This document shows positions 1 to 7,244 of a DNA stretch of 64,000 nt, piece after piece. The first letter of the stretch is position 1, and the number at the start of each line of letters is the position of its first letter. The notes below the pieces were generated by a model. The model saw nothing but the letters and a program-made list of their open reading frames with translations. It made no database searches and was not told where the DNA came from. This DNA comes from an uncultured Clostridia bacterium. GTDB lineage: Bacteria > Bacillota > Clostridia > Oscillospirales > Acutalibacteraceae. The translations under genes and the position numbers were made by a program. The stretch spans positions 1-64,000 of the forward strand of contig CAMEBF010000004.1 of assembly GCA_945912145.1 (NCBI GenBank). The letters are read 5' to 3'.

Positions 1-89
1 TATCTACACCATATGAGGGGGCTTTTGTACTGTCCGCACAATTTGGGGCAGTTCAGAAAATCAGACGGGTGCTGCTTTGTTTTGTGGTA

Positions 90-1244
90 TTAAATCTCCG
101 GGATATCGATCGTGACTTCTTTGCCCTCTCTGGCGGAACGGACGATGCCGTCGATGATCGCCTGGTTGTAGATGATCTGGCTCGACGGAACGGGAGCCGG
201 AAGACCGTACTTGACCGCATCGATAAACGAACGGATCTTTTTATCGAAGTTATCCGCATCGTTTTCTTTTTCGGGAATGACCGTCTCAACGGAATTGCCG
301 GCAACCTCATGATAGATTTTCAGCGGGCCGCCGATGGAGCCGTTCCAGCACTCGGTCGAGGGAATGCGCAGACCGCCTTTTGTGCCCATGATGATGGTAT
401 CGCCGGGGGTGTCAAGGTTCATTGCCCACGCGATACGGAAATCGAGCAGGATGCCGCCCTCAAGACGGATAAAGCCCGCGCCGAAATCGTCTACGCTGAA
501 CTTCTCGGCATATTCGGGATGATTGGGATAGGTCGCCGGGTCCTTGCCGAAGAAATCGGACAGATAGCCCGAAACGGTCAGCGGCTTCGGATAGCCGATG
601 GCGTTGAGTACCATATCAAGCGAATAGCAGCCGATGTCCGCCAGCGCGCCGATGCCGGCCGTCTCGTCCTCGATAAAGGACGTGCCGTAGGGAGTGGGAA
701 TGCCTTTCCGTCTTCCGCCGCCGGTCTGGATATAATAAATCTGACCGAGCTCGCCGGACTCCACAACCTTTTTCACCATCTTCATATTCTCATCAAAACG
801 GGGCTGGAAGCCGATGGAAAGCACCTTGCCGCTCTTCTTCTCGGCGCGGCAGATTTCGACGGCCTCGTCAAGCGTGACGCACATGGGCTTCTCAAGCAGG
901 ACGTTGACGCCGTGCTCAAGCGCATAAATCGTACAGGGAGCATGCTGACGGTTGTAGGTGCAGACGCTGACGGCGTCGATGTCGGGCTCGTTATCGATCA
1001 GCTCGCGGTCGCTCATATAAATCTTTGCGCCCTCGATGCCGTTATCCTCGGCGAACTTCTGCGCCTTGCCGGGGACGATATCCGCCAGCGCGACGATCTC
1101 CACATCGGGACATCTTTTATAACAGGCGGCGTGCGCCTCCGCGATCCAGCCTGTTCCGATAATGCCGACTTTTACCTTTTTCGACGCGTCAACGGTATGC
1201 GTCTCGGTGTCGGTCTTAAAACGATCAAGAATATTCTCTGCCAT
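90..1244 (-). CDS. Gfo/Idh/MocA-family NAD(P)-dependent oxidoreductase
   Basis: The 384-residue protein has an N-terminal Rossmann fold (VGIIGTGWIAEAHA, residues 26-39) and the family EKP signature at 118-120, whose lysine is the usual catalytic residue. The C-terminal half carries the alpha/beta domain with GGGRRKG and the substrate-pocket stretch DIGCYSLD. Family members oxidise or reduce sugars, inositols or their derivatives with NAD(P); the substrate here cannot be told. A ribosome site GGAGG lies about 8 nt before the ATG, and a promoter is visible just upstream (1278-1306). It is a single-gene unit. The first 89 bases of the window, downstream of it, show no gene. Confidence 0.9.
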   Translation of the reverse strand: MAENILDRFKTDTETHTVDASKKVKVGIIGTGWIAEAHAACYKRCPDVEIVALADIVPGKAQKFAEDNGIEGAKIYMSDRELIDNEPDIDAVSVCTYNRQHAPCTIYALEHGVNVLLEKPMCVTLDEAVEICRAEKKSGKVLSIGFQPRFDENMKMVKKVVESGELGQIYYIQTGGGRRKGIPTPYGTSFIEDETAGIGALADIGCYSLDMVLNAIGYPKPLTVSGYLSDFFGKDPATYPNHPEYAEKFSVDDFGAGFIRLEGGILLDFRIAWAMNLDTPGDTIIMGTKGGLRIPSTECWNGSIGGPLKIYHEVAGNSVETVIPEKENDADNFDKKIRSFIDAVKYGLPAPVPSSQIIYNQAIIDGIVRSAREGKEVTIDIPEI

Positions 1245-1277
1245 GGAAAAACCTCCAAATGTAGTTTTGCATTTGTC

Positions 1278-1306
1278 ATTTTAGCATAATTTTCAGAGAA
1301 ACACAA
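1278..1306 (-). promoter_or_regulatory. sigma-A promoter of the oxidoreductase gene
   Basis: On the minus strand TTGTGT and TAAAAT are separated by 17 nt, with an extended -10 (TATGC just before TAAAAT). It is followed after about 25 nt by a GGAGG site and the ATG at 1244. Confidence 0.55.
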
Positions 1307-1371
1307 GCCCAAATCAAATAATTTTCAACAAACAAGAAAAAATAATTTTCCTTTTACAACAAGAACGACAA

Positions 1372-1399
1372 AGCCCGCAGGGCAAACGCTCTGCGGGCT
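1372..1399 (-). terminator. terminator after the phosphodiesterase gene
   Basis: A 9-bp stem (AGCCCGCAG / CTGCGGGCT) lies just past the stop codon at 1413 and is followed on the minus strand by TTTGTCGTTCTTGTTG, a moderately U-rich tract. Confidence 0.65.
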
Positions 1400-1412
1400 G
1401 ATTTCTGATTCT

Positions 1413-2222
1413 TTATTCTTTCGGTTTGATGCCGTAGAAGTGAATGACGTTCATGTCCTCCTCCATGTCGAGCCCGTGGGAGCCGCATCCGCCGTCGATT
1501 TCATGACAGCCGTGGTCGGGACAGAAGCCATAGAAAACATCGTGGTCTTTCCACTTTTCTTTGATTTTTTCCACAAGCTCCGTATAGTAATCCACATTCT
1601 GCCGCAGCGCGTCCATCGGGATAGGCGCTTCGGGACCGTACTTATGCATCATGCCGTCGTAATTGCCGTTATAAATGACAATCAGGTCATACGAATCCTG
1701 TTCAAGAAGTTCCATTGCTTTTTTGTTGACGTCTTCAAGCGAATCATAGATGAAATAATCCATGTCGCGTTCCAGAAAGATTTTCGAGATGCTGTCGCCG
1801 CTTGTCGAGACGATCGCCGGCTTTTTGCCGTTTTCCAGAAACGCGTCAAAGAGCGTATGGGTTTTCAGAACGGGCTTTTCGTAGCGTTTAATGCCGTGGA
1901 CGTCGGGCATGACGCCGGTGTACATCGACGCAAAACAGACCGGCGTGACGCTGGGCATGACAGAGAGCATCGGCACGGCGAGATCGGAAGCGAGCGCCGC
2001 TTTTGTGAATTTTTCCGTATACTTCATATAAAGCCAGAGTGCGACGGCATCGGGATTATAGAGCACGGCGCGGTCGATCTTTCTGCCGCCGAGCTTCTTT
2101 TCGGCAAGCGACATCAGAAGCGGATTGGGCGACGCGGTATTCCCGGTATTTTCGATACCGAACATCGACAAGACCGAGGCGTACACCGATGAGATGCAAA
2201 CGGAACTGTATAAATCTGACAT
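1413..2222 (-). CDS. type I phosphodiesterase/alkaline-phosphatase superfamily protein
   Basis: The 269-residue protein resembles nucleotide pyrophosphatase/phosphodiesterases. The segment SVTPVCFASMYTG should hold the Thr/Ser nucleophile, followed by PDVHGI, and a late DHGCHEIDGGCGSHG supplies metal-binding Asp/His residues. No signal peptide or membrane segment is seen, so it is probably cytoplasmic. The ATG at 2222 was chosen because GGGAGG lies 6 nt upstream; the frame stays open nine codons further up without a ribosome site. It is short for the family (often 300-500 residues) and looks like a reduced stand-alone catalytic domain. The substrate is unknown. Confidence 0.75.
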   Translation of the reverse strand: MSDLYSSVCISSVYASVLSMFGIENTGNTASPNPLLMSLAEKKLGGRKIDRAVLYNPDAVALWLYMKYTEKFTKAALASDLAVPMLSVMPSVTPVCFASMYTGVMPDVHGIKRYEKPVLKTHTLFDAFLENGKKPAIVSTSGDSISKIFLERDMDYFIYDSLEDVNKKAMELLEQDSYDLIVIYNGNYDGMMHKYGPEAPIPMDALRQNVDYYTELVEKIKEKWKDHDVFYGFCPDHGCHEIDGGCGSHGLDMEEDMNVIHFYGIKPKE

Positions 2223-2271
2223 AAGATGCCTCCCAATCAAAAAAAACAAAGAATCTTACCCTTATTTTGAA

Positions 2272-2408
2272 TGTTCAAATTGCAAAGTTCAAAGTTCAAT
2301 GGAGGAAAAGGCTTCGCCTTTTGATTCATTTTAAATACGCGCTACAGGCATATCATGATTCAAGCCCGCAGGGCTTCCGAAATTGCACTTTGCACTTTGA
2401 ACTTTGCT
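2272..2408. repeat. intergenic word-repeat element with AAAGGC..GCCTTT core
   Basis: The left flank repeats words of the form TTGCAAAGTTCAAAGTTCAA. A mini-palindrome (AAAAGGCTTCGCCTTTT, 2306-2322) sits inside, then the 20-mer AAGCCCGCAGGGCTTCCGAA (2362-2381). The right flank (TTGCACTTTGCACTTTGAAC) is roughly the reverse complement of the left words. The element lies between the phosphodiesterase and ileS genes. A differently worded element of the same plan is at 39553-39660. Confidence 0.7.
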
Positions 2409-2464
2409 CATTGATCCTTGTAAAATGCGGACAGAGGGTATCTGCCCGCAAATTCTTTAAACTT

Positions 2465-5400
2465 TTATACTTTTGCCACAGCAATGGTGACGGTTTCACC
2501 GTTGATATCCCACTCTTTGCCGTCGGCAGCATTATCGTTGATCTCGTCCGCCAGAACGACCGCTGCGATGGCGGCTTCGTTCTTCTTCGCAACATCGTAA
2601 ATCTTCGCGTTGCCGGCAAGAGAAACGGTGATTCTGTCCGTCACGTTGAAGCCCGAATCCTTACGCATCGTCTGAATCTTGCTGATCAGCTCCTTGACGT
2701 ATCCCTCTTCGATCAGCTCCGGCGTCAGGTCGGTATCGAGCGCGACCGTAACGCCTTTATCGGAAACGGTGAACACGCCCTCTTTCTGCTTCGTATCGAT
2801 CAGAACGTCATCCGCGGAAAGCTCCACGTCGCCGCCTGCGAGCGTCAGCGTCAGCTTGCCCTCGGTGTCAAGCGTCTTCTTGGCAGAGGACGGCAATTCC
2901 GCAAGCGCGGTTCTGATCTCGCCGAGCTGTTTGCCGTATTTCGGGCCGAGTGTGCGCAGCTGCGGCTTAAAGGTATAGGTAACGAACGACTCCGCATCGG
3001 AATCAAAGTCAACATTCTTAACATTCAGCTCATCGCGGATAATATCCACATAGGTACTCTCAAGCTTCTTCTCGCACTGGACATACATTGTGGAAAGCGG
3101 CTGACGGTTTTTGATGTTTGAGCCGTTTCTCGCCGCGCGTCCGAGCACAACGATGTCGATGACTTCGTCCATATCGCTTTCGAGCTTCTTATCGATCATG
3201 CTTTCGTCCACTTCGGGGAAATCGCACAGGTGTACGCTTTCCGGCGCGGACTTATCCACACTACGGACAAGGTTGAGGTAGATCGACTCCGCCATAAACG
3301 GAATCATCGGTGCTGCCGTCTTCGCCGTGGTTACAAGCGCAGTATAGAGCGTCATGTAGGCGGCAAGTTTGTCGTCGGGCAGTCCCTGCGCCCAGTAGCG
3401 TTCGCGTCCGCGGCGGACATACCAGTTACTCATCTCATCGACGAAGCTCTGCAGCGCCTTGGCGGCCTCGGGAATGCGGTAATTGGCGAGATTGTCGTCC
3501 ACCGCCTTGACCATGGAATTAAGCTTGGAAAGCAGCCACTTATCCATGACGGTGAGCGCGCAATCGTGAATATCATATTTGGTGGGGTCAAACTCGTCAA
3601 TATTGGCGTACAGCACAAAGAACGCATAGGTGTTCCACAGCGTACCCATGAACTTGCGCTGTCCCTCTGTGACGGCCTTATCGTGAAAACGGTTCGGCAG
3701 CCACGGCGCGGAGTTCGTGTAGAAATACCAACGGATCGCGTCGGCGCCGAGCGTCTCCAATGCGGAAAACGGATCGACGGCGTTCCCCTTGGATTTACTC
3801 ATCTTCTGACCGTCCTTATCCTGAACGTGACCGAGCACGATAACATTCTTATAAGGTGCCTTATTGAACAGCAGCGTTGAGATCGCGAGCAGTGAATAGA
3901 ACCATCCTCTCGTCTGATCGACGGCTTCGGAGATGAAGTCCGCCGGGAACTGCGACTCGAACAGTTCCTTATTCTCAAACGGATAGTGGTGCTGCGCGAA
4001 CGGCATGGAGCCGCTGTCGAACCAACAGTCGATGACCTCGGGAACGCGTTTCATCGGTTTGCCGCACTTCGGGCATTTGATCGTGACAGCATCGATATAG
4101 GGTCTGTGCAGCTCGATCTCGTCAGGACAGTTGTCGCTCATGCTCTTGAGCTCTTCAATCGAACCGATTGCATGACGCTCGCCGCATTCGCACTCCCAGA
4201 TGTTCAGCGGCGTACCCCAGTAACGGTTCCGGCTGATGCCCCAATCCTGGACGTTTTCGAGCCAGTCGCCGAAGCGTCCCTTGCCGATGCTTTCGGGAAT
4301 CCAGTTGATCGTATTGTTATTGCGGATGAGATCCTCACGAACGGCGGTCATCTTGATGAACCAAGACTCTCTTGCGTAGTAGATCAGCGGTGTGCCGCAG
4401 CGCCAGCAATGGGGGTAATCATGCTCGAATTTCGGCGCGTCGAAGAGCAGACCCGCCTTGTCGAGATCAACAAGCACCAGCGGATCGGCCTTTTTGACGA
4501 ACACGCCGGCATAGGGCGTCTCTTCGGTCAGGTTGCCCTTACCGTCCACAAGCTGTACGAACGGCAGATCGTAGCGTTTTCCGACTCTCGCGTCGTCCTC
4601 ACCGAACGCCGGCGCGCAGTGGACGATGCCGGTACCGTCCGTCATGGTGACGTAGCTGTCGCACATCACGAAAAACGCCTTTTTGTGCTGCTTCTCGCAA
4701 ATGGGCAGGACATAATCAAACAGCGGTTCATATTCTTTATATTCAAGGCTCTGTCCCGGGAAGCTCTCTAAAATCTCGTAAGCGGGAGCATCCTCCGTCG
4801 CGAGCTTGCCGAGCACTTTATCGAGCAGAGCTTCCGCCAGATAATAGGTATAGCCATCCGCGGCCTTGACCTTGCAGTAGGTGTCTTTCGGGTTGACGCA
4901 GAGCGCGACGTTCGACGGAAGCGTCCAGGGCGTCGTCGTCCAGGCGAGGAAGTAGGCGTTCTCCCCTTTTACCTTGAAGCGGACAACAGCGGAACGCTCT
5001 TTGACGAGCTTATAGCCCTGTGCGACCTCATGCGAGGACAGCGGCGTACCGCAGCGCGGACAATAGGGAACAATCTTGAAACCCTTGTAGAGCAGATCTT
5101 TATCATAAATTTGCTTGAGCGCCCACCATTCGGATTCGATATAATCGTTCTCATAGGTGACGTAGGGGTGATCCATATCCGCCCAGAAACCGACGGTACG
5201 GGAGAATTCCTCCCACATCCCCTTATATTTCCAGACGCTCTCTTTACAATGCTTGATGAACGGCTCCAGACCGTATTCCTCGATCTGCTCCTTGCCGTCA
5301 AGACCGAGCATCTTTTCGACCTCTAACTCAACCGGCAGACCGTGCGTATCCCAGCCGGCCTTTCTCGGCACCATGCAGCCTTTCATCGTGCGGTAACGGG

Positions 5401-5605
5401 GAATCATATCCTTGATGACACGCGTCAGGACGTGGCCGATATGCGGTTTGCCGTTGGCGGTCGGCGGACCGTCGTAAAAGACATAGGGCGTGCCGTGCTC
5501 TCTGTCTTTGATGCTTTTTTCAAAAATCTCTTCATCGCGCCAGAATTTCTCGATTTTCTTTTCCTGCTCAACGAAATTCACGTTGGGCGAAATCGGTTCA
5601 TACAT
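2465..5605 (-). CDS. ileS: isoleucyl-tRNA synthetase
   Basis: This class I aminoacyl-tRNA synthetase charges tRNA-Ile with isoleucine. The 1046-residue protein carries the HIGH motif in NGKPHIGHVL near the N-terminus, a large CP1 editing domain, KMSKS in DGQKMSKSKGNAVD at mid-protein, and the anticodon-binding domain after it. The length fits the eukaryote-like IleS2 type (about 1030-1050 residues; the classical bacterial type is nearer 900-940). The C-terminus lacks an obvious Cys4 zinc finger. The ATG at 5605 (MYEPISPNVNF) follows AAAGGAG; 34 upstream codons are open but run back into the leader terminator. Expression is probably controlled by the T-box leader at 5606-5880. Confidence 0.97.
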   Translation of the reverse strand: MYEPISPNVNFVEQEKKIEKFWRDEEIFEKSIKDREHGTPYVFYDGPPTANGKPHIGHVLTRVIKDMIPRYRTMKGCMVPRKAGWDTHGLPVELEVEKMLGLDGKEQIEEYGLEPFIKHCKESVWKYKGMWEEFSRTVGFWADMDHPYVTYENDYIESEWWALKQIYDKDLLYKGFKIVPYCPRCGTPLSSHEVAQGYKLVKERSAVVRFKVKGENAYFLAWTTTPWTLPSNVALCVNPKDTYCKVKAADGYTYYLAEALLDKVLGKLATEDAPAYEILESFPGQSLEYKEYEPLFDYVLPICEKQHKKAFFVMCDSYVTMTDGTGIVHCAPAFGEDDARVGKRYDLPFVQLVDGKGNLTEETPYAGVFVKKADPLVLVDLDKAGLLFDAPKFEHDYPHCWRCGTPLIYYARESWFIKMTAVREDLIRNNNTINWIPESIGKGRFGDWLENVQDWGISRNRYWGTPLNIWECECGERHAIGSIEELKSMSDNCPDEIELHRPYIDAVTIKCPKCGKPMKRVPEVIDCWFDSGSMPFAQHHYPFENKELFESQFPADFISEAVDQTRGWFYSLLAISTLLFNKAPYKNVIVLGHVQDKDGQKMSKSKGNAVDPFSALETLGADAIRWYFYTNSAPWLPNRFHDKAVTEGQRKFMGTLWNTYAFFVLYANIDEFDPTKYDIHDCALTVMDKWLLSKLNSMVKAVDDNLANYRIPEAAKALQSFVDEMSNWYVRRGRERYWAQGLPDDKLAAYMTLYTALVTTAKTAAPMIPFMAESIYLNLVRSVDKSAPESVHLCDFPEVDESMIDKKLESDMDEVIDIVVLGRAARNGSNIKNRQPLSTMYVQCEKKLESTYVDIIRDELNVKNVDFDSDAESFVTYTFKPQLRTLGPKYGKQLGEIRTALAELPSSAKKTLDTEGKLTLTLAGGDVELSADDVLIDTKQKEGVFTVSDKGVTVALDTDLTPELIEEGYVKELISKIQTMRKDSGFNVTDRITVSLAGNAKIYDVAKKNEAAIAAVVLADEINDNAADGKEWDINGETVTIAVAKV

Positions 5606-5880
5606 GGGGATTTCTCCTTTCCAAAAAATAAGTCTTCGCCCTGCGAAAACAGGACAAAGACCGAAACTGTACTTTGCTATACCACCTGAATGCCACCATA
5701 CCGTCATATGTGTCCGCGATAACGGGCGAACGCCGGAGAAGCTTACTTTTCGTAAGAAGTTCAGCTCTCAGCTCCGAAGTGATCGTCATTCCCGACCGTA
5801 TTGCCGACCTCACACCGCCGCCGGCTCGCTTGGAATCGTGAAAGGGAACGCCTGTCTTCATCACAGCTTTTGATGCTATC
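5606..5880 (-). promoter_or_regulatory. T-box leader (tRNA-Ile-sensing riboswitch) of ileS
   Basis: The untranslated leader contains the T-box core AGGTGGTATAGC (minus strand, 5676-5687). Its UGGU pairs with the ACCA end of uncharged tRNA-Ile. Just downstream is an intrinsic terminator (12-bp stem at 5632-5661 followed by TTATTTTTT), the classical terminator/antiterminator layout. Upstream helices include a likely specifier AUC (complement of 5781-5783) in the context GACGAUCAC. Uncharged tRNA-Ile should stabilise the antiterminator and switch ileS on. The specifier assignment is by eye. Confidence 0.85.
5632..5661 (-). terminator. regulatory terminator of the ileS T-box leader
   Basis: On the minus strand GTCTTTGTCCTG and CAGGGCGAAGAC form a stem over a TTTTCG loop, followed by TTATTTTTT and then the ileS ribosome site. 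Confidence 0.8.
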
Positions 5881-5886
5881 GTTGTT

Positions 5887-5915
5887 ATTTTATCACAAGT
5901 TTCCTCCGAATGCAA
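5887..5915 (-). promoter_or_regulatory. promoter of the ileS T-box transcript
   Basis: TTGCAT and TAAAAT are separated by 17 nt on the minus strand, placing the start of the RNA near 5880, about 275 nt before the ileS ATG. Confidence 0.6.
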
Positions 5916-5944
5916 GCATTTGCAGCAATTTTTTTACAGAAGAA

Positions 5945-5969
5945 ATCACCGCCCGAAATGAGCGGTGAT
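5945..5969 (-). terminator. terminator after the GH125 gene
   Basis: An 8-bp stem ATCACCGC/GCGGTGAT lies 6 nt past the stop codon, followed on the minus strand by TTCTTCTGT. Confidence 0.65.
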
Positions 5970-5974
5970 GCGTT

Positions 5975-7234
5975 TTATAAGACTTTATCCAGAACGAACA
6001 CGGCGAAAAGCGTATTCGCCCAGGCGAACCAGCTCCGGGTGAAAGCGTTCGGATCGTCGCAGTCGAAGCCCTCGTGCATAAAGCCCGTTCCGGCGTCGGT
6101 TGTCATCAGAAGCTTCAGAATCCGGTCGGACGTTTCCTTGTCGCTCGTCGTCAATGCCTCCATAATCAGAGCAATGTGCCAGATATAGCGATCCGGCGTA
6201 TGCGGACTGCCGACTCCGGAAGCCGCCTTGCCGACGAAGTAATACGGATTCGCACAGCTTAACACGAAGCGTCTCGTGTTCCGATACAGTTCGTCATCCT
6301 CGCTGCAATAACCGAGATACGGCAAAGAAAGCAGGCTCGGCACATTGGCGTCATCCATCAGGAGAGAATGACCCAAGCCGTCCACCTCATAGGCGTAAAT
6401 CTTCCCGAATTCCGGCGTATCAACAACGGCGTACTTTTCGATTCCCTGTTCAATCTCTTCACACAGCGTTTTGGCGTCCTTCGCATACAAATCTTCGACG
6501 CCTGCTTTTTGCAGATTGCCGCCAAGCTCACGGAGCGTCGCGACAATGAACTGATTCCCGGGAACAAAGAACGGATACTTACACTTATCGTCACTCGGAC
6601 GGAAGCCGCTGCGCACCATGCCCGTATAGGCATAGTCAGCGCCTTTGCCGTTATTGTCAAGCGAATCTCCCTCTTCTCCCGGACGGCGGAAATAGTAGGG
6701 AGAATTTTTCGGTTCCTGCTCCGTCCTGAGCGTATCGAGAATCGTGCGATAGGTCTTGAAGAACAGCGAATCGAAGACAGTTGTATCGCCGGTATGCTCA
6801 TAATAACGATTGAGCAGCCACAGCGGGTAGATCAGCGAATCAATCTCGTATTTACGTTCCCAGACGATGTCGAGCTTATCCGTCTCGTCCTTGTGGCCGC
6901 GTCCGTTGGCACTCTCGTTGAACGCATTGGCATAAGGATCCGCCAGAATGCCGTCAAACTGACGCTTGAGAAGATCCTTGACCAGACCCCGGACGTCCTC
7001 GTCCTCACCGGCGAGCCGCACATAATGGCTGACCTGCACGCTGCTGTCACGCAGCCACATGGCTTCAATATCCCCCGTAATGATAAAGACATTGCCGTTT
7101 TCATCATACCGGACGGTTGTTTCCAGCGTATTCAGATAGCATTTGCGGAAGCGTTCCCGCAGTTCGACATCGGCAATACGCTTACACGCGTCGTCGAGAA
7201 ATTCGTATAATTTCTGAAAAGATCTGTTCGCCAT
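5975..7234 (-). CDS. GH125 exo-alpha-1,6-mannosidase (metal-independent)
   Basis: The 419-residue protein matches glycoside hydrolase family 125, inverting exo-acting alpha-1,6-mannosidases that trim mannose from N-glycans or mannan. The diagnostic N-terminal stretch TGDIEAMWLRDSSVQ (about residues 53-67) is present, followed by KYEIDSLIYPLWLLN and the late SGVGSPHTPDRYIWHIAL. There is no signal peptide, so it should act on imported oligosaccharides in the cytoplasm. It lies 10 nt after the transporter gene at 7245-9767, which makes an uptake-plus-hydrolysis operon. The start follows AGAGGAA. Confidence 0.92.
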   Translation of the reverse strand: MANRSFQKLYEFLDDACKRIADVELRERFRKCYLNTLETTVRYDENGNVFIITGDIEAMWLRDSSVQVSHYVRLAGEDEDVRGLVKDLLKRQFDGILADPYANAFNESANGRGHKDETDKLDIVWERKYEIDSLIYPLWLLNRYYEHTGDTTVFDSLFFKTYRTILDTLRTEQEPKNSPYYFRRPGEEGDSLDNNGKGADYAYTGMVRSGFRPSDDKCKYPFFVPGNQFIVATLRELGGNLQKAGVEDLYAKDAKTLCEEIEQGIEKYAVVDTPEFGKIYAYEVDGLGHSLLMDDANVPSLLSLPYLGYCSEDDELYRNTRRFVLSCANPYYFVGKAASGVGSPHTPDRYIWHIALIMEALTTSDKETSDRILKLLMTTDAGTGFMHEGFDCDDPNAFTRSWFAWANTLFAVFVLDKVL

Positions 7235-7244
7235 TGTATTCCTC

